From: JBJMHZ01 sp045807125
Lineage (GTDB): Bacteria > Actinomycetota > Actinomycetes > JAWWOL01
DNA: 64,000 nucleotides
Reading direction: 5' to 3'
Assembly: GCA_045807125.1 (NCBI GenBank)
Contig: JBJMHZ010000013.1
Coordinates: forward strand, 158,937 to 222,936
Part shown: positions 17,391 to 26,276 of the stretch, piece after piece
Position numbering within the stretch: the stretch's first letter is position 1
Layout of the letters: every line of letters starts with the position of its first letter
The notes under the pieces: generated by a model
The model's database searches: none
Told to the model about the DNA's origin: nothing
What the model saw: the letters and a program-made list of their open reading frames with translations, nothing else
Program-made: the position numbers and the translations under genes

Positions 17391-18254
17391 GTGTCCGCCG
17401 GCTACGACCACGCCTACCGGCTCGCCGCCTTCGTGCTGCTCGCGCTCGGGTCGCTCTCCGTCGCCTCGCAGGTCTCCCGCCGCTGGTGGCCCGGGTCGCA
17501 GCGGGCGTTCCTCGTCGCGTACGCCACGACGCTCGCCCTCGTCGTCGCGTGGGCCGTCCCGCTCGTCGCGCCCGGAGCGATCGTCGGCGACGGGCCCGGC
17601 CGGTGGGTGGTGGGCGTCCTGCTCGGGCTGCCCATCGGCGTCGCGGCGAGCCGCGCCGACCGGGGGCTCCTGCGACGCCTGACGCAGCGCCATGACGACC
17701 GGCTGCCCGCGGTACGGCGGTCGGCGGCCGGCCACCGCGGCGCGCAGCACGGTGCCTACCACGGCGGCTCCGGTGGCTACGAGGTGCGCAGCACCGGATG
17801 GGCATCCTCCGGCGGAGCCGTCGCGACCAGGGCGCGCCCTGCGCCAGGGCCCGCCGTCACCGCCCTGCCCGCCGACGCCCTGGCCGTCGGGCTCGTCCTT
17901 CTCGTCGGCGCGATCGAGGAGCTGGTCTTCCGTGGCTACCTCGCCCAGCTGTCGCTGCGCCTGAGCGCGCCGGTCGCTGCCCTCGCGCTGGCCGGCACCG
18001 TGCTCTTCTTCGGCCTCCTGCATGCCTCCTTCGACTGGCGCCACGCCGTGGCGAAGACGCCGCTAGGGGGTCTGGCGCTGCTGGGCGCGCTCGGGACCGG
18101 GACGGTGCTGTGCGCCGTCGTGACGCATCTCGTGTTCAACGTCGGGGTGCTCGCCGAGAGCCGGCGCGCCGCGGCGACCATGAGGGCCGGGAGGGCCGGC
18201 GGCAGCGGGGCGCCGAGGGCCGCAGCCCTCCCACGGCGTGGAGCCGCCCGATGA
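17391..18254 (+). CDS. CPBP (CAAX-type) intramembrane protease
   Basis: 287 aa with about seven membrane segments. All three CPBP motifs are seen: EELVFRGYL (EExxxR), FFGLLHASF (FxxxH) and THLVFN (HxxxN). A basic Ser/Gly/His-rich loop of about 60 residues separates the N-terminal helices from the catalytic part. GTG 17391 has GGAAGGA upstream. In peptide clusters such proteases remove leader peptides or give self-immunity; leader cleavage is the natural guess since no other protease is encoded here. Its stop overlaps the next start (ATGA). Confidence 0.85.
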   Translation: MSAGYDHAYRLAAFVLLALGSLSVASQVSRRWWPGSQRAFLVAYATTLALVVAWAVPLVAPGAIVGDGPGRWVVGVLLGLPIGVAASRADRGLLRRLTQRHDDRLPAVRRSAAGHRGAQHGAYHGGSGGYEVRSTGWASSGGAVATRARPAPGPAVTALPADALAVGLVLLVGAIEELVFRGYLAQLSLRLSAPVAALALAGTVLFFGLLHASFDWRHAVAKTPLGGLALLGALGTGTVLCAVVTHLVFNVGVLAESRRAAATMRAGRAGGSGAPRAAALPRRGAAR

Positions 18255-18994
18255 CGCGGGAGGCGGTGGGCGTCGTCGCCGTGCTGCTCGGCGTTCCGGC
18301 GTACTACGGGCTGGTGGCCGCGCCGCTCAACGGCAGGCTGGCCGGCGCGCTGCTCGGGCGGTCGTCCTTCGGGCGGCGGCTGCCCCGCATGGACGCCGAG
18401 GCGCTGGCCAGGACCGCTGTCGGCGGCGTCACCCAGCTGCTCGCCATGCTCGCGCTCGCCACCGTCGCCGGGCTCGGCTGGCACGACTTCGTACCGGAGG
18501 ACTGGCACCCGGAGCTCATCGGCTACGGGGTGCTGCTCGGCGTGGGAGAGATCGGTCTCAGCTCGTTCCTGGTGAGCCTCTCGATGCGGCTGGCGGTCGC
18601 GGTCGCCCGCCCTGGCGGCGGCGACCGGCGGGAGGACTGGACCGCGATGTCCACCGGTGGCTGGATGCGCGCCTTCCTGACCACGGTGCGCGTCGCGCCA
18701 CCCGCGGTCGCCGCCGCCCTCGTCGTGCTCTACATCGCCGTCGAGGAGACCGTCTACCGCGGAGTCGTGATCGGCGCCCTGCGCCCGTACGGGGCCGCGG
18801 CGGCGCTGCTCGCGTCGGTGACGCTCTTCATGCTGGCGCAGACGTTCAACATGCCGAGCTGGCGCAACGCGTTGCCACCGCTCACGGCGGCGGTGGTGGT
18901 GGGCCTGACCCATGGGCTGCTGCTCCTGCAGGTCGGTGACATCACCCCGCTGATCGCAGCGCACGTCGTGCTGTTCGCCATGGCACTGGTCTAG
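18251..18994 (+). CDS. second CPBP membrane protein, motif 2 degenerate
   Basis: 247 aa, about seven membrane segments. Motif 1 is intact (VEETVYRG), but where motif 2 should read FxxxH the sequence is FMLAQTF, with Gln for His; a motif 3-like AHVVLF is near the end. It may therefore be inactive or work as an immunity or scaffold protein for the preceding, intact homologue, to which it is translationally coupled. The pairing suggests duplication followed by divergence, though the two are not close in sequence. Confidence 0.75.
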   Translation: MTREAVGVVAVLLGVPAYYGLVAAPLNGRLAGALLGRSSFGRRLPRMDAEALARTAVGGVTQLLAMLALATVAGLGWHDFVPEDWHPELIGYGVLLGVGEIGLSSFLVSLSMRLAVAVARPGGGDRREDWTAMSTGGWMRAFLTTVRVAPPAVAAALVVLYIAVEETVYRGVVIGALRPYGAAAALLASVTLFMLAQTFNMPSWRNALPPLTAAVVVGLTHGLLLLQVGDITPLIAAHVVLFAMALV

Positions 18995-19024
18995 CGGCCC
19001 GCAACGGCTGACGAGGAGGAGCGC

Positions 19025-20179
19025 GTGCGCGAGGAGCTGTTGCAACTGCTCTCGGAGGCGGCGGAGTTCGAGCACGGGGCGTGCTGCGCCTATCTCTTCG
19101 CCGCGCTCAGCATCAAGCGCCTGCCGGACGAGGGGCTCGGATGGACGCAGCTCGAGCAGAACCGCTCCTGGGCCGCCACGCTGCTCACCATCGCGCGCGA
19201 GGAGATGGGGCATCTCGCGACCGTCTCGAACCTCTCGGTCGCGCTCGGTGGCGCGCCCCACTACGGGCACCCGCCGTTCCCCTACGTCGCTGCCGGCTGC
19301 CGCCTCGAGCTGCGACCGCTCTGCGCCGGCACGGTGGAGGCCCTGATCGGGCTCGAGAGCAGCGAGCGTCCCGGCTCGGGCGGCGCAGGGGACGGGCGCG
19401 GTGTCGGCGAGCTCTACGGCCGCATCAGGCAGCTGCTCGGCTCGGCCGGCGCGCGCTCCCCGGTCATGGCACCGCATGCCAGCCAGCTCGCCGTCGACGT
19501 ACCGTCCACGCTGCGCATCGCCCGGATCACCGATGTCGCGTCGGCGATCCGGGCGGTCGACTCGATCATCGCCGACGGTGACACCGGGCCGCAGTCGCAC
19601 CAGCAGCGGCTCTTCGCCATGGCCACCGAGCTTCGCGAGCTGGCCCGCGACTCCGGTCCGGACGCCGGACGAGCGGTGGCCCGCCCCGTCGTGGCGAACC
19701 CGTCCTGGCCCGGCCGGGCCGACCGGGCCGACCTTTCCAACGGCGGCGCCACCATCGTCACCGACCCGTGCACCGCAGCGGTGCTGCGGCTGTTCGACTC
19801 CGCCTACCACGCGATGCTGCTCGTGCTCGGCCGCGCCGCCATGCCGTGCGGCGAGTCGCCAGAGCAGCTCGCCTTCCTGTCCGCGCTCGCCCGCTACCCG
19901 CTCATGACGATGGTGCTGCGCCCGCTCGGCGAGATCACGACCACGCTCCCCAGCGGCGTTCCCGGCCGGACGGCGGGGCCCGGCTTCGGCACCGGCTCGC
20001 TGACGCTGCCGCCCGACCGGGCGACGGCCTGGGCCCGGCTGCGCGACGTCTTCGACGAGCTCGTGGTGCAGTGCCGCCAGGTGGAGGAGTCCGGGGTCAT
20101 GGGCGACCGCGGCCGGTACGTCGGGCAGACGCTCGCCGCGCTGGCGGCGCGGGTGACCGGCGCCGCGAGCGAGCGGTGA
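19025..20179 (+). CDS. VioB-like ferritin-fold protein
   Basis: 384 aa. EFEHGACCAYLFAALSIK and AREEMGHLATVSNL give the E...ExxH pattern of a ferritin-like four-helix bundle, in the version found in the N-terminus of VioB (iminophenyl-pyruvate dimer synthase) and stand-alone relatives; a later helix has DSAYHAMLLVLG. VioB couples oxidised amino acids; relatives in other clusters are uncharacterised as far as I recall. GTG 19025 has GAGGAG upstream. It follows the two proteases on the same strand and is probably a di-metal or haem-like oxidoreductase tailoring the peptide. Confidence 0.7.
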   Translation: MREELLQLLSEAAEFEHGACCAYLFAALSIKRLPDEGLGWTQLEQNRSWAATLLTIAREEMGHLATVSNLSVALGGAPHYGHPPFPYVAAGCRLELRPLCAGTVEALIGLESSERPGSGGAGDGRGVGELYGRIRQLLGSAGARSPVMAPHASQLAVDVPSTLRIARITDVASAIRAVDSIIADGDTGPQSHQQRLFAMATELRELARDSGPDAGRAVARPVVANPSWPGRADRADLSNGGATIVTDPCTAAVLRLFDSAYHAMLLVLGRAAMPCGESPEQLAFLSALARYPLMTMVLRPLGEITTTLPSGVPGRTAGPGFGTGSLTLPPDRATAWARLRDVFDELVVQCRQVEESGVMGDRGRYVGQTLAALAARVTGAASER

Positions 20180-20200
20180 GCGGGCAGTGAGGAGGAGCGG

Positions 20201-21088
20201 GTGCTGACCTTGCGCTTCGAGGGGTACTTCCAGTGCCGCCTCGCGACCGACCCGGACCCCTCCGACGAGCCCCGCGGCGTGACGGGCGCGACGTTCGCGG
20301 TCGCGGGCGAGCCCGACCTCGACGGCGTCATCCGCTTCCGCGACCCGGTGGCACCCCGGTCGCACGGACCGCGGGTGGGCGTCCGGGTGACTGCCGTCGC
20401 CGTCGGCGGGATCGACCGGCCGGGGCATCCACTGCTCGGTGCCGATGTCGAGCTCCTCGACGGTGCCCGCTTCCACGAGCGCAACGGCGTCATCGCGAGA
20501 TCGGGCGAGGCGGCGATCGACCCGTTCCGGCTGCGGGTGACCGGCGACGGCGTGACGTTGACCCGCTCCGACGCATGGGATCCGCGCGACCCGGCCCTCG
20601 AGGTCTGGAACGTTCCCGCCCCTCTCCTGCGCCGCCGGCAGCCGGCCCATGCCGGTCGGGGCACGTTCGAGATGAGCTCGCCGGAGGTCGCCGACGCGAC
20701 CGGGGTCGCCGACTATCCCGGGTTCGTGGCCGACCGCCTCGCGGCCTTGGAGCGTGAGCTGGCGGCGCTCATCGGCGATCCGGGCGACGAGGTCACCGCA
20801 GTGGCGCTGCGCAAGCGCATCTCGGCGCTGCGCACCGGAGACTGGCGGATGCAGTTCCGGCTCGGGTTCCGGGCGGAGTACTCCTTCGCGATCAACGGGC
20901 GGGTCGACGTCAGCGACGAGCAGGGCGCGCTCGGTGGGACGGTGCTCACGTCGGCGTACTGGCTGCCGCACTGGCCGCTGACGCTGTGGTTCGGCGGCTT
21001 CGACTCCGACGCCCTGTGCGGCTTCGCACGGGGCACGCTCGACATCCCATTCGCCTCCGATGGCGCGCTGGCGATCGCTCACCGATAG
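20201..21088 (+). CDS. uncharacterised protein, partner of VioB-like gene
   Basis: 295 aa that I do not recognise. It starts LTLRFEGYFQCRLATDPDPSDEP, is predicted mostly beta with many short strands and DPxxP turns, has no signal peptide or membrane helix, and contains one Cys near each end (FQCRL, ALCGF). A helical stretch (VADRLAALERELAALI) interrupts it. GGAGGAGCGG precedes GTG 20201, 21 bp after the ferritin-like gene, so the two are co-translated neighbours. It ends the peptide cluster and overlaps a convergent gene by 10 bp. Confidence 0.7.
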   Translation: MLTLRFEGYFQCRLATDPDPSDEPRGVTGATFAVAGEPDLDGVIRFRDPVAPRSHGPRVGVRVTAVAVGGIDRPGHPLLGADVELLDGARFHERNGVIARSGEAAIDPFRLRVTGDGVTLTRSDAWDPRDPALEVWNVPAPLLRRRQPAHAGRGTFEMSSPEVADATGVADYPGFVADRLAALERELAALIGDPGDEVTAVALRKRISALRTGDWRMQFRLGFRAEYSFAINGRVDVSDEQGALGGTVLTSAYWLPHWPLTLWFGGFDSDALCGFARGTLDIPFASDGALAIAHR

Positions 21089-22227
21089 GCATCCACGCGC
21101 TTGGTCAGGCGGCAGATCGCTGCCAGCACCAGGGCGCCCAGGGCCAGCCAGACCGGTCGTTGCAAGTACCAGGAGGCCATGGACGCGCTTCCCGCAGCGA
21201 GGCCGAGCGGCTCCACGGCGATGAGGACGATCAGCAACGCCGTCATGTGCCAGAGATACATGGACATGGTGACGCCGTTGAGGCGGGCCACCCCGGCGGC
21301 GAGGCGCGGCCGGCGCAGGAGGCTCCTCATCCTTCGCTCCAGCGCCAGGACGAGGCCGACTTGCCAGAGCGAGAGAGCGACGATGCACAGCGTGGGCGGC
21401 TTCACGTTGGAGATCCGCTCACCGGTCACGCCTCCGATGCTGCGGGGGTAGTTCCCCAGGCTCGTCAGCAGGAGCAGGCCCGCGATGCCGACGAGGAAGA
21501 AGCAGAGCGGAGCCATGCGAGGCAGCGCTCGCAAGCTCCCGTCCGCATAGAGGTACCCGAACTGGTAGGGCACCAGCCAGACGACGAGAGCGTTGAGCCA
21601 TCCGACGCCGGGGACAGCGACGAGGAAGCGCAGCCCGTCCACGGCTGCGGCGCTCGCCATCAGAGCGAGCGGGCACAGCACCCCCAGCCTGGCGTGCAGC
21701 CACAGCATGCCCGGGGCGAGCACGATGATCATCAGGTAGACCGCGATGAACCAGAGCGACCCGAAGGGAAGGACTCCTTTGGCGCTCACTCCCCTGATCG
21801 GGCCGCTGCCCCCGGTTCCCCACAGGTGCAACGCCGCCTCGATGAGGACCCATGCCGCCAGGAACAGCAGGAGCGGTGCGAGCAGCCTCCTGAACCGGCG
21901 TACGTAGAACGCGGTCAAGGGCGTGCCTGCGCGAGCCCGCTCCTCGAGGAGGACGTAGTTCGAGTAGCCCCCGGCGAACAGGATGGTCGGGACGGCCATC
22001 AACCAGGTCAGCATCCAGTAGGACGGGGCCTCCAGCTGAATGCTGTCGATACCGACCCGGTGGTGCGACCACCACACGTGCCCCAGGAACCAGTGCACGA
22101 GCACGACGAGGAGGACGCCGGTCACCCGGACCAGATCGATGTACGAGTCGTGCGGCCGCGCAGGCGCACCGGAAGGCTCGCTCCCGCCTGGCGACGTCTC
22201 GCCTGGCGACCTCCCGCCTAGCGACAT
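21079..22227 (-). CDS. acyltransferase 3 family membrane protein
   Basis: 382 aa with ten or so membrane helices. YIDLVRVTGVLLVVLVHW near the N-terminus carries the active-site His of acyltransferase 3 (OatA/ExoZ-like) proteins, and RRFRRLLAPLL the conserved arginines. They transfer acyl groups to sugars or other cell-surface molecules at the membrane. ATG 22227 follows GGAG; the start lies inside the end of the upstream zinc-ribbon gene, so both are in one operon. The substrate is unknown. Confidence 0.85.
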   Translation of the reverse strand: MSLGGRSPGETSPGGSEPSGAPARPHDSYIDLVRVTGVLLVVLVHWFLGHVWWSHHRVGIDSIQLEAPSYWMLTWLMAVPTILFAGGYSNYVLLEERARAGTPLTAFYVRRFRRLLAPLLLFLAAWVLIEAALHLWGTGGSGPIRGVSAKGVLPFGSLWFIAVYLMIIVLAPGMLWLHARLGVLCPLALMASAAAVDGLRFLVAVPGVGWLNALVVWLVPYQFGYLYADGSLRALPRMAPLCFFLVGIAGLLLLTSLGNYPRSIGGVTGERISNVKPPTLCIVALSLWQVGLVLALERRMRSLLRRPRLAAGVARLNGVTMSMYLWHMTALLIVLIAVEPLGLAAGSASMASWYLQRPVWLALGALVLAAICRLTKRVDAYR

Positions 22228-23129
22228 GGTGGGTTCTCCGGCTCCCGGTTGCCGGTGAGGAGCTGGGCGGGCCGCAATCGCAACGACTGCGAGAAGTTCC
22301 GCGCCTCGGCGAAGTCGATGGCGCACAGGGTGCGGGAGGCGACGTTGCGGGTGCGCTCCCGGACGACGCTGTTCGCGCCCTTGGTGAGGTATCCGGTCCA
22401 CCGCGGGGTCAAGAGGGTCGTCCAGTCACCGTCCGAAGCGATGACGTAAGCCACGATCGTCCCTCGATCGTCGGTCTCGACGCGCTCGGCCGGCACCCAG
22501 ATGGTGGGCCGGGCGCCCAGGTACAGGATGCATGCCCCCATGAGGAGGATCAGGCTGGCGCGAAAGGCCTTGAGCGGCCTGCCTTTCAGGTACGCCCGGG
22601 CGAGCGCGGCTGCCACGGGCACGACCACCATGGCGAGGACGATGGGCCAAGGGCTCGCGAAGAACCCGATGGTCAGGAGGACCAGCACGAGGACCACGCT
22701 GGTGGCCACCGCGCCCTGCCCTCGTTGGCTCATCCACCATGCCGCGGCCAGCGTCAGCAGCAGCAGCTCCAGCGGCAGTTGGACGAGCAGCACGCCGACC
22801 AGGATCGCCGAGAGCCCGCTCGCCCGGACGAGCTCGGTGGTGGTGTTCACCTCGTAATCGGAGGCCTTGTACACCTGGAAGGCCACGTACAGGAAGGTCG
22901 CGAGCGAGACGGCCAGCGTCGGGTGCGAGCTGAGCCACCGGTTCGCGAGGGACTCGTCCAGGTCGCTCTGGCAGAACCAGCACCGGCGCGCCTCGGCAGG
23001 GATCGGCATGACGCATCGCGGGCAGGCCTTGGTCGTGCCTCCGGTGGTTGCGGCGCGATGCTCCTCCTGGCCGCCGCGGTCGGGTGCGCTCTCGGCATGC
23101 CCGGAACCGGAGGATCGGTGCCGTCGCAT
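22218..23129 (-). CDS. zinc-ribbon multi-helix membrane protein
   Basis: 303 aa. A cytosolic N-terminus carries CPRC...CWFC, a zinc ribbon of the kind found at the head of many bacterial membrane proteins. About five hydrophobic helices follow (roughly residues 65-210), then a soluble domain of ~90 residues (WVPAERVETDDRGTIVAYVI ...) probably outside the cell. GGAGG is five bases before ATG 23129. The downstream gene is the acyltransferase. I do not recognise a specific family. Confidence 0.75.
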   Translation of the reverse strand: MRRHRSSGSGHAESAPDRGGQEEHRAATTGGTTKACPRCVMPIPAEARRCWFCQSDLDESLANRWLSSHPTLAVSLATFLYVAFQVYKASDYEVNTTTELVRASGLSAILVGVLLVQLPLELLLLTLAAAWWMSQRGQGAVATSVVLVLVLLTIGFFASPWPIVLAMVVVPVAAALARAYLKGRPLKAFRASLILLMGACILYLGARPTIWVPAERVETDDRGTIVAYVIASDGDWTTLLTPRWTGYLTKGANSVVRERTRNVASRTLCAIDFAEARNFSQSLRLRPAQLLTGNREPENPPCR

Positions 23130-23289
23130 GCGATCCTCCAGCGGTCCGCCATCGATTCTCGTCCGACATCTGACGTGCGTTCGCGCAGCGAGTATCCACC
23201 CGGGTACGAGGGGACGAAAGCCGCCGCGCGCCACCACGGCGCAGTCATGGACGAATCGACCGTACCGCCCTCGCGCGGCGCGCACCCTT

Positions 23290-24882
23290 TCAGACCGTGC
23301 CGGAGAGCGCCCGGACGACGCGGCCGATGCCGACCAGGAGGACGAGGATCGCGGTCAGCGCCGGCAGTGCCGCGCTGATCCGCGCCGCCCGCTGCAGCCG
23401 GCCGCCGGCGAGCAGCCGTCCGAGGCGGCTGCGCAGGCGGACCAGCAGCAGCCCCGCGGCCGTGAGCGCGGCGGCCATGCCGGCGCCGTACGCGAGGACC
23501 AGCACCACCCCGTACGCGGTGCGGCCGAGAGCGGCGGCGGCGAGCAGCACGAGCAGCGCCGAGGGGCTCGGCACCAGTCCGCCAGCCGCGCCGAGCCCGA
23601 TGAGGCCGCCCTTGCTGAACGGCTGGGCGTGGTCGTGCCCGTGCGGATGCGGATGCGGATGCGGATGCGGGTGATCGTGCCCGTGCGGGTGATCGTGCTG
23701 GTGCCCATGCGCATGAGGATGGGGGTGCGGGTGATGGTGCGCCGCGCCGGCCAGCACCGGCTCGCGGTCGTCGAGCGGGACCGCCGCGAGCGCCGCGAGG
23801 AGCGGCTCGGCGCGGCGACGCCGCACGGCCGACACGAGCAGCGCGAGACCGACGATCGCCACGATGCCGCCGGAGATCGCGCCGAGGCCCTGCATGACGG
23901 CGGTCGGGGCCAGCGACGTCGACACGGTGAGCGCGAGCCCGAGCAGCAGCACGCCCGCGGTGTGCGTCACGGTCACCGTCGCGCCGACGGTGACGACGTC
24001 GCGCAGGCGCCCGCGGCGCCCGACCAGGTAGGCGGCCATGATGGTCTTGCCGTGCCCGGGCAGGCAGGCATGCGCGGCGCCGAGCGCCAGGGCGAGCAGG
24101 ATGGCGAGCGCGACGACGCCGACGCCGAGGTGCCGCGCGCCGACCAGGCCGTCGAAGGCCACGGTCACGCGCTGCAGCGCCCGTGCGACCGGCCCGGCGC
24201 CGGCCACCTGCCGGCTGGCCGCGTACGTCGAGGCGCCGCCACCGGGCACCACGCGCACGCTCGCCGAGCGCACGTCGAGCGGCGAGCTCAGCAGGTCGTT
24301 CGGGTAGTGCAGCAGGGCTCCGCTGACGCTCGTCGCCGGCACCGGCGAGTCGACGAGCCGGACGCCGTCGCCGCGGGCGGTGATCTCGTGCCAGCCGATG
24401 CCGGCCGAGTCCCACGCATCGGTGAGCGCGACGTCGGTCGCCGCCGTCAGCGCGGCGGCGGCGTGCAGGCGGCAGGCCAGCCGGCCGATGCGCAGCCCGA
24501 TCACGCCCGGCCGCTCGGCGTACGACGACGACACGACGCGCACGGCGAGCCGCCGGCCGCCCGCCCGCAGGCGGATCGAGGAGGCGAGCGCGGCGCACTG
24601 CCCGCGCGCGTACGCCGCCATCTCGGCCGCTGACAGCGCGCCGTCGGCGCCCGTGTCGATGCGCGGCCGGCGCTGCAGGGTCGGTATCTCGGCGACGTCC
24701 TCGACCGCGAGGTCGTCGAGGCCCCGCGGCGTCACCGTCAGGCCGTCGTAGTGGTTCACCGTGGCGTTGCCGAGCGGGTGGGCGACGGCGGCGGGCGCCG
24801 GTCCGGCCAGCGCGGCCACCAGGGTCGTCAGCACCACCGTGGCGCCCGCGAACCGCCGGACCGCGCGCCGCCCGCCGGTCAT
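23290..24882 (-). CDS. NicO/RcnA-like nickel-cobalt transporter with exported N-domain
   Basis: 530 aa. A signal-like N-terminus (ATVVLTTLVAALAGPAPAAVAHP) is followed by an extracytoplasmic domain of ~220 residues, then six or so membrane helices with HACLPGHGKTIMAAYLVGRRG, the NicO/HoxN-type HxxxxGH motif. A long cytosolic loop alternating His with Pro, Gly and Asp (DNA 23636-23750) should bind Ni or Co. RcnA relatives export the metals. It overlaps the TPR gene by ATGA and is the last gene of a four-gene operon. Confidence 0.82.
   Translation of the reverse strand: MTGGRRAVRRFAGATVVLTTLVAALAGPAPAAVAHPLGNATVNHYDGLTVTPRGLDDLAVEDVAEIPTLQRRPRIDTGADGALSAAEMAAYARGQCAALASSIRLRAGGRRLAVRVVSSSYAERPGVIGLRIGRLACRLHAAAALTAATDVALTDAWDSAGIGWHEITARGDGVRLVDSPVPATSVSGALLHYPNDLLSSPLDVRSASVRVVPGGGASTYAASRQVAGAGPVARALQRVTVAFDGLVGARHLGVGVVALAILLALALGAAHACLPGHGKTIMAAYLVGRRGRLRDVVTVGATVTVTHTAGVLLLGLALTVSTSLAPTAVMQGLGAISGGIVAIVGLALLVSAVRRRRAEPLLAALAAVPLDDREPVLAGAAHHHPHPHPHAHGHQHDHPHGHDHPHPHPHPHPHGHDHAQPFSKGGLIGLGAAGGLVPSPSALLVLLAAAALGRTAYGVVLVLAYGAGMAAALTAAGLLLVRLRSRLGRLLAGGRLQRAARISAALPALTAILVLLVGIGRVVRALSGTV
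23640..23675. repeat. GGATGC hexamer repeat in His-rich loop
   Basis: Several tandem copies of a GGATGC-like 6-mer encode alternating His and Pro on the minus strand in the metal-binding loop. Such runs slip easily, so loop length may vary between isolates. Confidence 0.6.
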
Positions 24883-26276
24883 GCCCCGCTCCTCAGGTCG
24901 TGCAGCGCGCGCCGCGCCTGCGGAGCCCGCAACGGATCGAAGGCCGGGTTGATGCGCAGCGCCAGGGCGAGGTCGGCGATCGCGGCCCGGCGGAGCCCGA
25001 GCGCCCGCTCGATCATCCCGGCGTGGAAGGCGAGCAGCGCGTTGCGCATGCCGGTAGCCCGCGCCGTGCGCACCCAGCGGAGCGCGGCCCGGTCGCGGTG
25101 GTTGGCGTGCAGCGCCCACGCGTACGCGTCGGCCATCTCGAGGAAGGGCCTGATGCGGATGCCAGCCGTGCCGTACCGCAGCGCGAGCCGCGGCTTGCCG
25201 TGGTCGGCGTAGAACAGCGTCGGGTCGGTGTCGAGCTGCACGCCGCTCGCCGCGAAGAGCCGGTTCTCCACCTCGAAGAGCCGGTACGCCCGGGCTGCCT
25301 GCGCGCGCTCGCCGATCGACCGGAAGTAGTCGCCGGCCTCGACGAGGTACGCCGGCTGCGGCACGCGCCCCACCACCGCCGCGTAATCGTGGGCGGCGGC
25401 CGCCCGCATCCCGAGCGCGGCCTCCGCTCTCGCCTTGCCCTCCAGCAGGTCGGGGTACGCCGGGTCGGCGCGCAGTCCGAGCTCCTGCTCGCGCAGGGCC
25501 CCGTGCGCATCGCCGGCGGTGCGCTTCAGCTCACCGAGGTAGTAGAGGGCGAAGGCGCGCTCGGCCGGGGTGGCCGCGTCGTCCAGCGCCCTCCGCATGA
25601 GCGCGACCGCGCCGGTGACGTCGCCGCGCAGCTCCAGCGCGTACGAGGCACGGGCCAGCGAGGGCGTGCCCGGCCGCAGGTCGACCATCCGCTGCACCGC
25701 GCGCGCTGCCGCGCCGTAGTGACCGAGCTGGGTCTCGGCATCGGCGACGGCTCCGTGGGCTCCGGCGCTGTACGGGTCGATGCGCAGCGCGCGCCGTGCC
25801 CAGCGCAGCGCCTCGCGGAACCGGTGCTGGGCGGCGCGCAGGTCGGCCATGCCGACCATCGCCACGAAGCCGTCCTCAGGGGCGAGCCGCAGCGATCGCT
25901 GCAGGGCTCCGGCGGCTCGCGGGTAGTAGAGCGGGTTGACGGTGTCCTTGGCCAGCTGCACGTAGTCGATGCCGAGCGTCGCCCAGCCGGTGGCATCGCC
26001 GGGCGACGTCCGCAGCTTGCGCTGGAGCATCGCGACCTGAGCCGACAGCGCGTCGGCGCCAGGCGCCGCAGTGGTGGCCGTTGCGCCGAGCGAGCTCGGC
26101 CGGCCGGTGCCCTGGGCCGGCGCGGCGCCAGGGCGGCCGGGGCGCAGTGCGACCGCCGCGACCGCGCACGCGACCACGGCGACCGCGAGGGCCGCCGCGC
26201 ACCTGACGACCATCCTGCGCACCGGCCGCATCGGCCGCATCGGCTGCGCCGGCCGCTCGGCCGCCGGTCCGGTCAC
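24879..26276 (-). CDS. membrane-anchored TPR protein
   Basis: 465 aa. One hydrophobic segment near the N-terminus (VRCAAALAVAVVACAVAAVAL) anchors it; a low-complexity linker follows; then from about residue 90 successive TPR-type repeats (GWATLGIDYVQLAKD, ALRWARRALRIDPYSAGAH, ALREQELGLRADPAYPDLL). TPR arrays bind partner proteins. GTG 26276 overlaps the stop of the lipoprotein gene (GTGA) and its own stop overlaps the NicO start, so the three are translationally coupled. Confidence 0.78.
   Translation of the reverse strand: MTGPAAERPAQPMRPMRPVRRMVVRCAAALAVAVVACAVAAVALRPGRPGAAPAQGTGRPSSLGATATTAAPGADALSAQVAMLQRKLRTSPGDATGWATLGIDYVQLAKDTVNPLYYPRAAGALQRSLRLAPEDGFVAMVGMADLRAAQHRFREALRWARRALRIDPYSAGAHGAVADAETQLGHYGAAARAVQRMVDLRPGTPSLARASYALELRGDVTGAVALMRRALDDAATPAERAFALYYLGELKRTAGDAHGALREQELGLRADPAYPDLLEGKARAEAALGMRAAAAHDYAAVVGRVPQPAYLVEAGDYFRSIGERAQAARAYRLFEVENRLFAASGVQLDTDPTLFYADHGKPRLALRYGTAGIRIRPFLEMADAYAWALHANHRDRAALRWVRTARATGMRNALLAFHAGMIERALGLRRAAIADLALALRINPAFDPLRAPQARRALHDLRSGA

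Noticed and set aside
11739..21088. Thiopeptide cluster
   Set aside because: No Glu-tRNA-dependent dehydratase pair or [4+2] cycloaddition enzyme is present, and the core lacks the typical Ser spacing for a pyridine ring.
17936..21388. 1150-codon open frame on the minus strand
   Set aside because: It lies antisense to the CPBP, ferritin-like and partner genes, all with ribosome sites and clear families.
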